64,000 bases of DNA from CAIYUC01 sp963682005 (GTDB lineage: Bacteria; Bacteroidota; Bacteroidia; Bacteroidales; FEN-979). The notes below the pieces were generated by a model that had not been told where the DNA came from, made no database searches, and was given only the letters and a program-made list of their open reading frames with translations. Below, piece after piece: positions 55,091 through 62,473 of the stretch; position 1 is the stretch's first letter, and every line of letters begins with the position of its first letter. The DNA lies in contig OY820914.1 in NCBI GenBank assembly GCA_963682005.1, positions 5,146,001-5,210,000 on the forward strand. The letters are read 5' to 3'. The translations under genes were made by a program, and so were the position numbers.

Positions 55091-55806
55091 TGAGAGAGGA
55101 CATCCCGGGAAACCAGATCCTTTACGAGGACAATCACCTGATCATCCTGAACAAAAAACCTTCTCAAATCATACAGGGTGATAAAACAGGAGATATTCCG
55201 CTGAGCGATATCCTGAAAGAGTATATTAAGAACCGGGACCATAAACCCGGAAATGTTTTCATGGGTGTTGTGCACCGGCTTGATCGTCCGGTCAGCGGAG
55301 CAGTGATCTTTGCAAAAACAAGCAAAGCCCTTTCGAGACTGAATGAAATGCTGAAAAAGGGCGAGATCCGGAAAACATACTGGGTTGTAGTTAAAAACAG
55401 GCCGGCGGAGCATAGCGGACATCTCATTCATTACCTGCGACGGGACGAGCAGAAAAATAAGACCTTTGCCTATGACAAGCCCGTTCTGAACAGTCAGAAA
55501 GCAGAACTGACTTACGAACTGAAAGCAGAAAGCGACAAGTATTGCCTGCTTGAAGTAAACCTGCTGACTGGCCGTCACCACCAGATCAGGTCACAATTAT
55601 CGAAGATCGGTTGTCCCGTAAAAGGAGACCTGAAGTATGGCTCCGACCGTTCAAATCCTGACGGTTCGATCCATCTGCATGCAAGAAGCATTGCATTCAT
55701 TCATCCTGTGAAGAAAGAAAGCATTTTCATCATGGCTGATCCCCCCGGGGATCCTTTGTGGAATTACTTTCTGAACATCTGCAAATCAACCAAACTAGAC
55801 ACCTAA
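55090..55806 (+). CDS. RluA-family pseudouridine synthase
   Basis: It isomerises uridine in rRNA or tRNA. The 238-residue protein lacks the N-terminal S4 domain of RluC/RluD, and starts directly with the catalytic fold: ILYEDNHLIILNKKPSQIIQ, then GVVHRLDRPVSGAVIFAKTS with catalytic Asp in HRLDR, and GRHHQIRSQLSKIGCPVKGD near the end. Its start overlaps the panB stop by one base, so translation is coupled. The specific RNA site cannot be inferred. Confidence 0.93.
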   Translation: MREDIPGNQILYEDNHLIILNKKPSQIIQGDKTGDIPLSDILKEYIKNRDHKPGNVFMGVVHRLDRPVSGAVIFAKTSKALSRLNEMLKKGEIRKTYWVVVKNRPAEHSGHLIHYLRRDEQKNKTFAYDKPVLNSQKAELTYELKAESDKYCLLEVNLLTGRHHQIRSQLSKIGCPVKGDLKYGSDRSNPDGSIHLHARSIAFIHPVKKESIFIMADPPGDPLWNYFLNICKSTKLDT

Positions 55807-55822
55807 GTCCAACGGCCGGAAT

Positions 55823-56653
55823 ATGTCAGGTTCAGAACATATGTTGTACTTTCAGAAAGTGGCCGGTGTCTCCATCGACACTTCTGCCGGAAGGGAAAGC
55901 ATCGTACTTCCTGCAAAGCCGGTGATGAAACCTTTCTTTACATTACAATCCGGCAAGCCGGCGGCGATCAATCCTTCACCTGTAAGCAAATTCCAACCTG
56001 ACTGGGTGCTGATGCTTTTCATGACATGTGCCATACTTCTGGCCTGGGTTCAGGTATTCTACTTCAAGAGATTCAGGCAGATCCTTGTCGCACCTTATTC
56101 CAAACGGTTTCTGAACCAGCTGACAAGGGACGGAAATCTGTTCACCGAGCGCATTTCTCTTGTCCTGGCCATTGTTTATATAATCATTATTTCCCTGTTT
56201 CTCTATCAGCTGAATGCTACATTTGTACACGACAACTTTTACGATCTTGGCGGAATCCGGCTTTACCTGGTCATCGTTTCAGGTCTCGTGATTTACTGGA
56301 TAATGAAGATCGGTCTGATCAAACTCCTTGGAAATATCTTCAGAACTTCACAGCGGACGGACGAATATGTTTTAAATACCCTGATCATGATCATTCTGAC
56401 CGGGTTATCGGCTTTACCATTTCTTATTTTAGCCATATATCTCAAGTCCGATTTTTTCCTTTATGTCTGCCTGATAATTTTTTTATTGCTTCTTATTCTA
56501 AGGGTTGGCAGAGGCTTTCTGATCGGAATTTCCATTTCAAAATTTTCCTATTTGTTATTATTTGTGTATCTTTGCAGCCTTGAAATTCTGCCCCTGATCA
56601 TTGTTGCCAAAATTATCTTACTCTATAGCAAACCTATGATCGTTGTATACTAA
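55823..56653 (+). CDS. DUF4271 domain-containing membrane protein
   Basis: This 276-residue protein has seven or so hydrophobic segments after a soluble N-terminal stretch of about 55 residues. Characteristic parts are WVQVFYFKRFRQILVAPYSK, YLVIVSGLVIYWIMKIGLIK and a final YLCSLEILPLIIVAKIIL, matching DUF4271, which in Bacteroidota is regularly encoded just before hemD. It lies 16 nt after the pseudouridine synthase and 30 nt before hemD. A role at the membrane in heme or porphyrin supply is a guess from position only. Confidence 0.85.
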   Translation: MSGSEHMLYFQKVAGVSIDTSAGRESIVLPAKPVMKPFFTLQSGKPAAINPSPVSKFQPDWVLMLFMTCAILLAWVQVFYFKRFRQILVAPYSKRFLNQLTRDGNLFTERISLVLAIVYIIIISLFLYQLNATFVHDNFYDLGGIRLYLVIVSGLVIYWIMKIGLIKLLGNIFRTSQRTDEYVLNTLIMIILTGLSALPFLILAIYLKSDFFLYVCLIIFLLLLILRVGRGFLIGISISKFSYLLLFVYLCSLEILPLIIVAKIILLYSKPMIVVY

Positions 56654-56683
56654 ACCTGGGATTATCAATAAAAATAATCAACC

Positions 56684-57436
56684 TTGAAAGTAAAACATAT
56701 ACTCATAACCCAGCCTAAACCGGTTGAATTTGAAAAAACCCCTTACGGGGAGCTGTCAAGGAAATTCAATGTAAACATTTCTTTTCAGGAATTCATCAAA
56801 ATAGAAGGTATCCAGGCCCGGGATTTCAGGAAAGACAGGATCAACATCCTGGATTATACTGCTGTAATCTTTACTTCCAAGAATGCTGTCGATCATTTCT
56901 TCAGGATATGCAAGGAAATGCGTGTTGAAGTGCCCGACACCATGAAGTACTTCAGCATTTCGGAATCAACTGCCTACTACCTTCAGAAATATGTTCAATA
57001 CAGGAAGCGAAAAGTTTTTCACAGCAAAGAAAATTCAGCCAACCTGATCGAGCTTGTAAAAAAACATAAAACGGAAAAATTCCTGCTTCCCTGCTCTGAT
57101 ATACACAAGCAGGAAATACCAAAAATGCTGGATGACAATAAGGTAATTTATAAAAAAGCTGTCATATACAAGACCCTGGCCTGTGACCTGTCGGAAATTG
57201 ACATTGAACATTTTGACATGCTCGTATTTTTCAGCCCGTCCGGTATTGCTTCCCTGAAGAAAAATTTCCCCAAATACAAGCAGAACAATACGATCATCGG
57301 TGCATTTGGTCCGACTACCGCCAAAGCTGTGAAAGATGCGGGTTTCGATCTGCATATCTCAGCTCCTTCACAAACAGCGACATCAATGACAATGGCCATC
57401 GAGCAGTTTCTCCAGAATGAGTTGAAGAAAAAATAA
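56684..57436 (+). CDS. hemD: Uroporphyrinogen-III synthase family protein
   Basis: It closes hydroxymethylbilane to uroporphyrinogen III in heme synthesis. The 250-residue protein has the two-domain HemD layout: ILITQPKPVEFEKTPYGELS at the start, AVIFTSKNAVDHFFRI in the first domain, and VFFSPSGIASLKKNFP and IGAFGPTTAKAVKDAGFDL in the second. HemD is poorly conserved, and these are the standard diagnostic motifs. It starts with TTG at 56684, because no ATG precedes the first strand. A TATCTTTG box lies within the end of the DUF4271 gene about 115 nt upstream. rnpA follows at once. Confidence 0.88.
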   Translation: MKVKHILITQPKPVEFEKTPYGELSRKFNVNISFQEFIKIEGIQARDFRKDRINILDYTAVIFTSKNAVDHFFRICKEMRVEVPDTMKYFSISESTAYYLQKYVQYRKRKVFHSKENSANLIELVKKHKTEKFLLPCSDIHKQEIPKMLDDNKVIYKKAVIYKTLACDLSEIDIEHFDMLVFFSPSGIASLKKNFPKYKQNNTIIGAFGPTTAKAVKDAGFDLHISAPSQTATSMTMAIEQFLQNELKKK

Positions 57437-57437
57437 T

Positions 57438-57830
57438 ATGAGGCAAACTTTCAGAAAGGATGAAAGATTGCATGCTCAAAGTCTGATAAAGAATCTCTTT
57501 GATGAAGGGGATTCTTTTTTTGTGTTCCCGTTCAGGGTCACATACAAAAGATCAGATTTTGAATCCCAGTTCCCCCTGCAATTAATGATTTCAGTTCCCA
57601 AGCACAATTTCAAAAAGGCTGTGGACCGGAATCTTCTCAGGCGCAGGACCCGCGAAGCGTTCCGTTTGAATAAAGGGCTACTGTATGATTTTCTCGGCGA
57701 ACACCATATAAAAGTCCTTGTCAACATTACCTATTCAGCAAAAGAAATACTGCCATACAGCACAATACAGGATAAAATAATTGTACTTTTACAGCGTTTA
57801 AAGGAAGAAAATGAAAAAACTCACGGGTAG
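57438..57830 (+). CDS. rnpA: Ribonuclease P protein component
   Basis: This 130-residue basic protein assists the RNase P RNA in maturing tRNA 5' ends. It shows RKDERLHAQSLIKNLFDEG at the start and the RNR signature in AVDRNLLRRRTREAFRLNK (about residues 59-77). The start lies one base after the hemD stop. The downstream yidD gene overlaps its last 20 bases, the same rnpA-yidD pair found in most bacteria, although here rpmH is not adjacent. Confidence 0.95.
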   Translation: MRQTFRKDERLHAQSLIKNLFDEGDSFFVFPFRVTYKRSDFESQFPLQLMISVPKHNFKKAVDRNLLRRRTREAFRLNKGLLYDFLGEHHIKVLVNITYSAKEILPYSTIQDKIIVLLQRLKEENEKTHG

Positions 57831-58032
57831 GATTTTCATTCTTCTGATCCGGTTTTACCAGGGAGCGATCTCTCCTTACCTGATGCCATCCTGCAGATAT
57901 ACGCCCAGTTGTTCTGAATATGGCATACTGGCAATTAAAAAATATGGACCATTCAAGGGAGGGTGGCTGACGATCAAACGGTTATCAAAGTGTCATCCCT
58001 GGGGAGGGAGCGGGTATGATCCGGTACCCTGA
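57811..58032 (+). CDS. yidD: Membrane protein insertion efficiency factor
   Basis: This 73-residue protein has an amphipathic N-terminal helix (RIFILLIRFYQGAISPYLMP) and the Cys/Pro pattern SCRYTPSCSEYGILAI, then KGGWLTIKRLSKCHPWGGSG. YidD sits at the inner face of the inner membrane and assists YidC. The start overlaps rnpA by 20 nt. The family's strictly conserved cysteines and the CHPWGGSGYDPVP end are all present. Confidence 0.96.
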   Translation: MKKLTGRIFILLIRFYQGAISPYLMPSCRYTPSCSEYGILAIKKYGPFKGGWLTIKRLSKCHPWGGSGYDPVP

Positions 58033-58035
58033 GCA

Positions 58036-58077
58036 ATGCGTAATGAACAATGAACAATGAGCAATAATCAGTGAAAA
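58036..58077. repeat. Low-complexity AATGAACA repeat
   Basis: The yidD-ctpA gap holds TAATGAACAATGAACAATGAGCAATAATCAG, an imperfect 8-bp repeat, similar in style to the AATTACGA run at 9363-9391. Confidence 0.5.
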
Positions 58078-58092
58078 ATTAATTGAGATTTT

Positions 58093-59814
58093 ATGAAAAG
58101 AATTGGCTGGGGTTTTCTGGTATTGTTGATATATATGGCAGGGATCGGGGTTTCGGCAGGACAGGCTCCATCGAACAATGGGTTTGAGATATTGAAGAAC
58201 CTGGATATATATTCCACCCTGATGAAGGAACTGAACCAGAACTACGTTGATGACATCAACCCGGGTGAGCTTACCAAGACGGGGATCGATGCGATGCTTG
58301 AATCGCTCGATCCGTATACCAATTACATACCCGAATCAGAAATCGAGGATTACAAATTCATCACCACCGGAGAATACGGCGGTATTGGCGCACTGATCCA
58401 TCAGCAGGGAGACTATGTTGTTATTTCAGAGCCTTATGAAGGATCTCCTGCACAAAAAGGAGATCTTGAAGCTGGCGACAAGATCGTTGAGATCAATGGC
58501 CAGTCTGCGAAAGGAAAAAGCTATTCTGATGTCAGCGCCATCCTGAAAGGACAGGCAGGAACATCCATCACCATGAAAATCCAGCGCGACGATCAGCCGA
58601 AGCTGATCGAGAAAACCCTTACACGGGAAATCATCAAAGTTGACAACATCCCCTATTCAGGGATTGTTGGAGATGACATCGGGTATGTAAAACTTAACGG
58701 ATTTACACAGAATGCAGGACAGGAAGTCAAGCAGGCATTCCTGAAGCTAAAAGAGGGCCGCGACCTGAAGGGGATGATAATCGATATTCGGGGAAATGGC
58801 GGGGGGTTGCTTGATGAAGCGGTGAATATTGTCAACATTTTTGTTGATAAAGGGATGGATGTCGTAACAACCAAAGGCAAGCTTCCGGACAAGAACAGGA
58901 CCCACAGGACGATGAATCCACCTGTTGATCTGACTATTCCCCTGGTTATCCTTGTTGACAGGCAGAGTGCCTCTGCCAGTGAAATCCTATCGGGTGCCAC
59001 GCAGGATCTTGACCGCGGAGTTATCATCGGTCAGCGTACGTTTGGCAAGGGGCTTGTACAGAATGTCGTTCCCCTGAGTTATAATTCACAACTGAAAGTC
59101 ACCATTGCCAAATATTATATCCCTTCCGGGCGGTGCATCCAGGCCATCGATTATTCGCATAAGAACAAGCAGGGTAACTTTACGGTTTACCCTGATTCAC
59201 TGATCCGTGCTTTCAAGACTAAAAACGGGAGGGTTGTATATGAAGGACGCGGGATAAAGCCGGATATCCAGACACTGCCGGTGAAATACAGTAAAATTTC
59301 GTTAACGCTTTACACCAAATACCTGATTTTCGATTTTGCCACTAAATTTCACCGGGAGCATGCTACCATCCCTCCCGCCGGTGTATTTGTGGTAACCGAT
59401 TCGATCTTCAGTGATTTTCAGAAATACATCTCAGGCAAGAATTATGATTATGAAACCAACAGTGAACTCGCGCTTGAAGATCTGAAAAAAGATGCAGAGA
59501 AGGAACATTATTTTGATGCGATCAAATCGGAATATGATGCGTTAAAGACCCAGATGGCCAATGACAAGAAAGGAGATCTTCAAAAATTCAGGAAACAGAT
59601 CGAAGATCTTTTAAGGGTTGAGATCGTGGGAAGGTATTACTATCAGAAAGGCAAGGTGCAATCCTCCCTTGAAAATGACAAGGACCTGGCCGAAGCCATA
59701 AAGACTTTGAAAGACAACGAACTATACAAGTCGGTTCTTGCCGGAACATATAAGCAGACTGTTGTTCCTCCTGAGGATGATGAGCCTGCTGACCTTGACA
59801 CAGGTAATAATTAA
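58093..59814 (+). CDS. S41-family carboxy-terminal processing protease
   Basis: This 573-residue exported serine protease has a signal peptide (MKRIGWGFLVLLIYMAGIGV). The N-terminal helical part includes LNQNYVDDINPGELTKTGID, MLESLDPYTNYIPESE, then a PDZ domain (GGIGALIHQQGDYVVISEPY, AGDKIVEINGQSAKG). The catalytic domain follows with Ser in DRQSASASEILSGATQD and Lys in GQRTFGKGLVQNVVPL. A long C-terminal helical extension (EHYFDAIKSEYDALKTQMAN) of about 130 residues is typical for Bacteroidota members. It degrades or trims periplasmic proteins. It is separated by 60 nt of repeat from yidD and by 14 nt from cdd. Confidence 0.94.
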   Translation: MKRIGWGFLVLLIYMAGIGVSAGQAPSNNGFEILKNLDIYSTLMKELNQNYVDDINPGELTKTGIDAMLESLDPYTNYIPESEIEDYKFITTGEYGGIGALIHQQGDYVVISEPYEGSPAQKGDLEAGDKIVEINGQSAKGKSYSDVSAILKGQAGTSITMKIQRDDQPKLIEKTLTREIIKVDNIPYSGIVGDDIGYVKLNGFTQNAGQEVKQAFLKLKEGRDLKGMIIDIRGNGGGLLDEAVNIVNIFVDKGMDVVTTKGKLPDKNRTHRTMNPPVDLTIPLVILVDRQSASASEILSGATQDLDRGVIIGQRTFGKGLVQNVVPLSYNSQLKVTIAKYYIPSGRCIQAIDYSHKNKQGNFTVYPDSLIRAFKTKNGRVVYEGRGIKPDIQTLPVKYSKISLTLYTKYLIFDFATKFHREHATIPPAGVFVVTDSIFSDFQKYISGKNYDYETNSELALEDLKKDAEKEHYFDAIKSEYDALKTQMANDKKGDLQKFRKQIEDLLRVEIVGRYYYQKGKVQSSLENDKDLAEAIKTLKDNELYKSVLAGTYKQTVVPPEDDEPADLDTGNN

Positions 59815-59828
59815 CGAATTCAACTTAA

Positions 59829-60317
59829 ATGGAAAAGATCAATCTTACCACCACATATATTGAATTCGATTCTCCGGGAGAACTGCCGGCTGAACAACAA
59901 GATCTGCTTCAGCAAGCAAGGCTGGCGATGAAGACTTCGTATTCCCCCTATTCGAAATACAAAGTAGGGGCGGCCGTTCTTCTTGAAAATGGCAGGATAT
60001 TCACCGGCAGCAACCAGGAAAACATCGCGTTTCCTTCTGGCCTGTGTGCAGAGCGTGTAGCAGTTTTTACGGCTGCAGCTGCAGATCCGGATACCCCGAT
60101 CAGGGCCATCGCCATCACTTCACGATCCGAGGAATTCCCCGTTAAATCGCCTGTTTCACCATGCGGTGCCTGCCGGCAGGTACTGATCGAATATGAGATC
60201 AGGAACAAGCACAAAATAACGCTAATCCTGATGGGAGAGACCGGCAAAGTGCGGGTGATCGAGGGCATCGACACGATATTGCCAATGTATTTCCAGGAAG
60301 ACGGACTAAGTAAATGA
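59829..60317 (+). CDS. cdd: Cytidine deaminase
   Basis: It converts cytidine and deoxycytidine to uridine forms in pyrimidine salvage. The 162-residue protein shows YSPYSKYKVGAAVLLENGRI, the zinc site CAERVAVFTAAA (Cys with catalytic Glu) and PCGACRQVLIEYE (two more Cys ligands). The first 20 residues (MEKINLTTTYIEFDSPGELP) are an extension of the usual fold, common in this phylum. It lies 14 nt after the S41 protease. Confidence 0.95.
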   Translation: MEKINLTTTYIEFDSPGELPAEQQDLLQQARLAMKTSYSPYSKYKVGAAVLLENGRIFTGSNQENIAFPSGLCAERVAVFTAAAADPDTPIRAIAITSRSEEFPVKSPVSPCGACRQVLIEYEIRNKHKITLILMGETGKVRVIEGIDTILPMYFQEDGLSK

Positions 60318-60380
60318 AAAATTGAGAATTAAAAATGAAGAATGATGATGGGAAGGAATTCGGAAGTGGGTTATCGTAAG

Positions 60381-61370
60381 ATGAAAGGTCTCTTTGGAAA
60401 AGCTATATTTCTGATGCTTTTTTCGGGTTTTATCATGATTGTCATGACGGCGTTCAGGATGGATAAGCCGGCATACAGGATTTTCAATGCAAAGGGGAGA
60501 TCAGTGGATTACCAGGACCTGCTGGATGAAGCAAAGAAATCGGATGTGATCTTCTTTGGTGAAGATCATTATAACCCTATTTGTCATTGGCTTGAGCTTG
60601 AATTGACAAAAGATCTTTATAAAATAAAAAAGAAAAACCTGATCGTTGGCGCCGAGATGTTTGAAACAGATAACCAGCTATTGTTGAATGAGTACCTGTC
60701 AAAGATGATCCGGAAAAAGGATTTCGAGGCAGAAGCAAAGTTGTGGCCGAATTACCGGACGGACTATGCCCCGATTGTTGATTTTGCAAGGGAGAACGGC
60801 ATAAAATTCATTGCAACGAATGTACCCCGGAGGTTTGCTGCTGTTGTCAATTTGAAAGGATTTGAAGGACTCGACAGCATCATGGCCAATGAACGCGGGC
60901 TGATTGCAGCCTTACCCATCAAATATGACCCTGACCTGGATTGTTATAAAAAGATGAAGGAAATGATGGGCAAGGAAGGATCTGCTATGCATATGAGTGA
61001 TAACCTGCCGAAAGCACAGGCGCTGAAAGATGCAACGATGGGATGGTTTATCTTTAAAAACCTCCAGATCGGCCAGACTTTTCTTCACTTTAATGGCAGC
61101 TACCACAGCGAAGGCCATCAGGGGATCGTATGGTACCTGAATGAATATAACAAACGCACCTCCACGCCTTTAAGGATAATGACCATTGCAACTGCTGAGC
61201 AGGATACGATTGACGAGCTTTCCAAAGAGAACCTCGGCAAAGCAGATTTCATCCTGTCCATCCCCTCCGATATGACAAAAACGATGGCAGGTTCGGGTGA
61301 ATCATCATCCTCTGCCAAATCACCCGGGATGCCGAAGGTGATGAAAGCAGACAGCGCCATGCGGAAATAG
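60381..61370 (+). CDS. ChaN-family heme/iron-related exported protein
   Basis: This protein has about 329 residues from the ATG at 60381 (MKGLFGKAIFLMLFSGFIMI signal/anchor); an ATG at 60342 is in frame but adds charged residues before the signal. The mature part matches ChaN-like fold: DVIFFGEDHYNPICHWLELE (His motif), LIVGAEMFETDNQLLLNEYL, FIATNVPRRFAAVVNLKG and ILHFNGSYH-like FLHFNGSYHSEGHQGIVWYL with two His. ChaN binds heme or iron at the outer membrane in Campylobacter. It has no lipobox, so it may remain anchored by the N-terminal helix. It closes the long rightward series. Confidence 0.83.
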   Translation: MKGLFGKAIFLMLFSGFIMIVMTAFRMDKPAYRIFNAKGRSVDYQDLLDEAKKSDVIFFGEDHYNPICHWLELELTKDLYKIKKKNLIVGAEMFETDNQLLLNEYLSKMIRKKDFEAEAKLWPNYRTDYAPIVDFARENGIKFIATNVPRRFAAVVNLKGFEGLDSIMANERGLIAALPIKYDPDLDCYKKMKEMMGKEGSAMHMSDNLPKAQALKDATMGWFIFKNLQIGQTFLHFNGSYHSEGHQGIVWYLNEYNKRTSTPLRIMTIATAEQDTIDELSKENLGKADFILSIPSDMTKTMAGSGESSSSAKSPGMPKVMKADSAMRK

Positions 61371-61380
61371 AGGAAGTTTT

Positions 61381-61421
61381 ACCTCATCCCCCACCCCTTC
61401 TCCTGAAGGAGAAGGGGTGGG
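61381..61421. repeat. Left copy of an inverted palindromic repeat flanking the DUF559 gene
   Basis: CCCACCCCTTCTCC (61390-61403) and GGAGAAGGGGTGGG (61408-61421) are a perfect 14-bp stem around TGAA, preceded by ACCTCATCC. The right copy at 61894-61931 is the same sequence in inverse orientation with loop TTCA. Confidence 0.85.
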
Positions 61422-61427
61422 TCAGAA

Positions 61428-61822
61428 TCATATTCCTTTTGTTAAGGCTGATGCGATTTTTGATAGTACATTGTTTAATGATAACAGGACCTCCTCATTT
61501 GTGAACCGGATTATTGTTAATCCAAGCCGGTCGAGTTCTGCAGTCCGGTTCTGATCATGTTCTTTAACCTCTTTATTGTTATGGATACCACCATCCAATT
61601 CAATGACCAATCTTTTTTCATGGCAATAAAATCCGCGATAAACCATTTCAAAGGGTGTTGCCTACGAAATTTAAAGCCCAATAATTTCCGGTTTTTTAGT
61701 TCATCCCATAAAACCCTCTCCGCTTCAGTCATACCTTTTCTCAAATCTGAGGCTTTGGCATAGGTATGATGTTCCGCTTTAAGATGTAACAAATATTCTC
61801 TTGTCCTTTTCAGATAAACCAT
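61428..61822 (-). pseudogene. DUF559 endonuclease-like gene with a -1 frameshift
   Basis: Two frames together give a DUF559 protein: frame 1 (61822 down to about 61630) runs MVYLKRTREYLLHLKAEHHT, AERVLWDELKNRKLLGFKFR, WFIADF; frame 2 gives YCHEKRLVIELDGGIH to the end at 61428. The fault is a missing T on the minus strand (four A's at 61628-61631 on the plus strand where five are expected), just upstream of an A6G run (61618-61612). Restoring one base gives DFYCHEKRLVIELDGG, the normal family core with the catalytic-type Glu/Asp. Decay, sequencing error or frameshift translation at A6G are all possible. Inverted palindromes bound the gene on both sides. Confidence 0.8.
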
Positions 61823-61893
61823 AATGCAAGTTACAATCTATTCAGTAAAACTCAGAATAAAAAGTTCAACGTCAGAAATCAAGACATAGGTCT

Positions 61894-61931
61894 CCCCTTC
61901 TCCTTCAGGAGAAGGGGTTGGGGGTTGAGGT
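61894..61931. repeat. Right copy of the inverted palindromic repeat flanking the DUF559 gene
   Basis: CCCCTTCTCC TTCA GGAGAAGGGG (61894-61917) followed by TTGGGGGTTGAGGT. Reversed, it reads ACCTCAACCCCCAACCCC..., matching the left copy (ACCTCATCCCCCACCCC...) over about 37 bases with few changes. The two copies are thus terminal inverted repeats of a 551-bp unit (61381-61931). Confidence 0.85.
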
Positions 61932-61949
61932 GCAAAAGTGGGGGTTGAG

Positions 61950-62031
61950 ATTCCCGCGTTCGCGGGAATGACGGTTGAAGGTTCCTGCTTTCGCGGGAAT
62001 GAGGGTTGAGGGTTCCCGCTTTCGCGGGAAT
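61950..62031. repeat. Three 31-bp REP-like units (TTCCCGC-TTTCG-GCGGGAA type)
   Basis: Units starting at 61951, 61982 and 62013 each hold a palindrome TTCCCGCGTTCGCGGGAAT or TTCCCGCTTTCGCGGGAAT followed by GACGGTTGAAGG-like spacers. The exact 31-bp period and GC-rich palindromes fit dispersed REP elements. A degenerate copy is at 9439-9460. Confidence 0.85.
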
Positions 62032-62063
62032 GACGATCATGAATATTTGTGAGTTCTTTTTGG

Positions 62064-62465
62064 TTATACAAACGTAAAATACGCGTTGATCAGAAAGTTC
62101 CAGAGGGTGACGATGATCGTTGCGATGAGCTTGGCCAGGTAGAAGTTCATCTTGAACTTTCCGGAAAGAATGAAGATGATGAGGCTGTTGATCCCGAGAC
62201 CGATCAGGGCGATCATAAAGAAACGGGTAAATTCGCCGGCCACATCGGGATTCTGGGAATGAAAAGTCCACAGTCGGTTAAATATATAATTCGTGGTGGC
62301 CGCGGTGGTGAACCCGATTGCATTTGCGACATATTTCTGTATCTTGACGATCTCCTTGAAAAGGTAAGTGATACCGAAATCCACAAAGACACCCGAAAAT
62401 CCTACCATGCAGAATTTCACGAATTTGAAAAGGAAGGCTTTGTCGACAATAGATGAAAAGTCCAT
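62064..62465 (-). CDS. GtrA-family membrane protein
   Basis: This 133-residue protein has four membrane helices: LFKFVKFCMVGFSGVFVDFG, YVANAIGFTTAATTNYIFNR, TRFFMIALIGLGINSLIIFI and KLIATIIVTLWNFLINAYFT. The order, length and the NYIFNRLWTF motif after helix 2 match GtrA proteins, which are thought to move lipid-linked sugars across the inner membrane for cell-surface glycan modification. No glycosyltransferase partner is adjacent. It lies 8 nt after the end of the M28 peptidase gene, so the two are probably co-transcribed. Confidence 0.9.
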   Translation of the reverse strand: MDFSSIVDKAFLFKFVKFCMVGFSGVFVDFGITYLFKEIVKIQKYVANAIGFTTAATTNYIFNRLWTFHSQNPDVAGEFTRFFMIALIGLGINSLIIFILSGKFKMNFYLAKLIATIIVTLWNFLINAYFTFV

Positions 62466-62473
62466 AGGCTGAT

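Noticed and set aside
61950..62031. Short CRISPR-like array (31-bp period)
   Set aside because: Only three units, spacers are similar to each other, and the repeats are REP-type palindromes.
61838..62271. Two small minus-strand frames rich in PAKAG and RESGNP
   Set aside because: They are translations of the REP-like repeats and the antisense of the GtrA gene.
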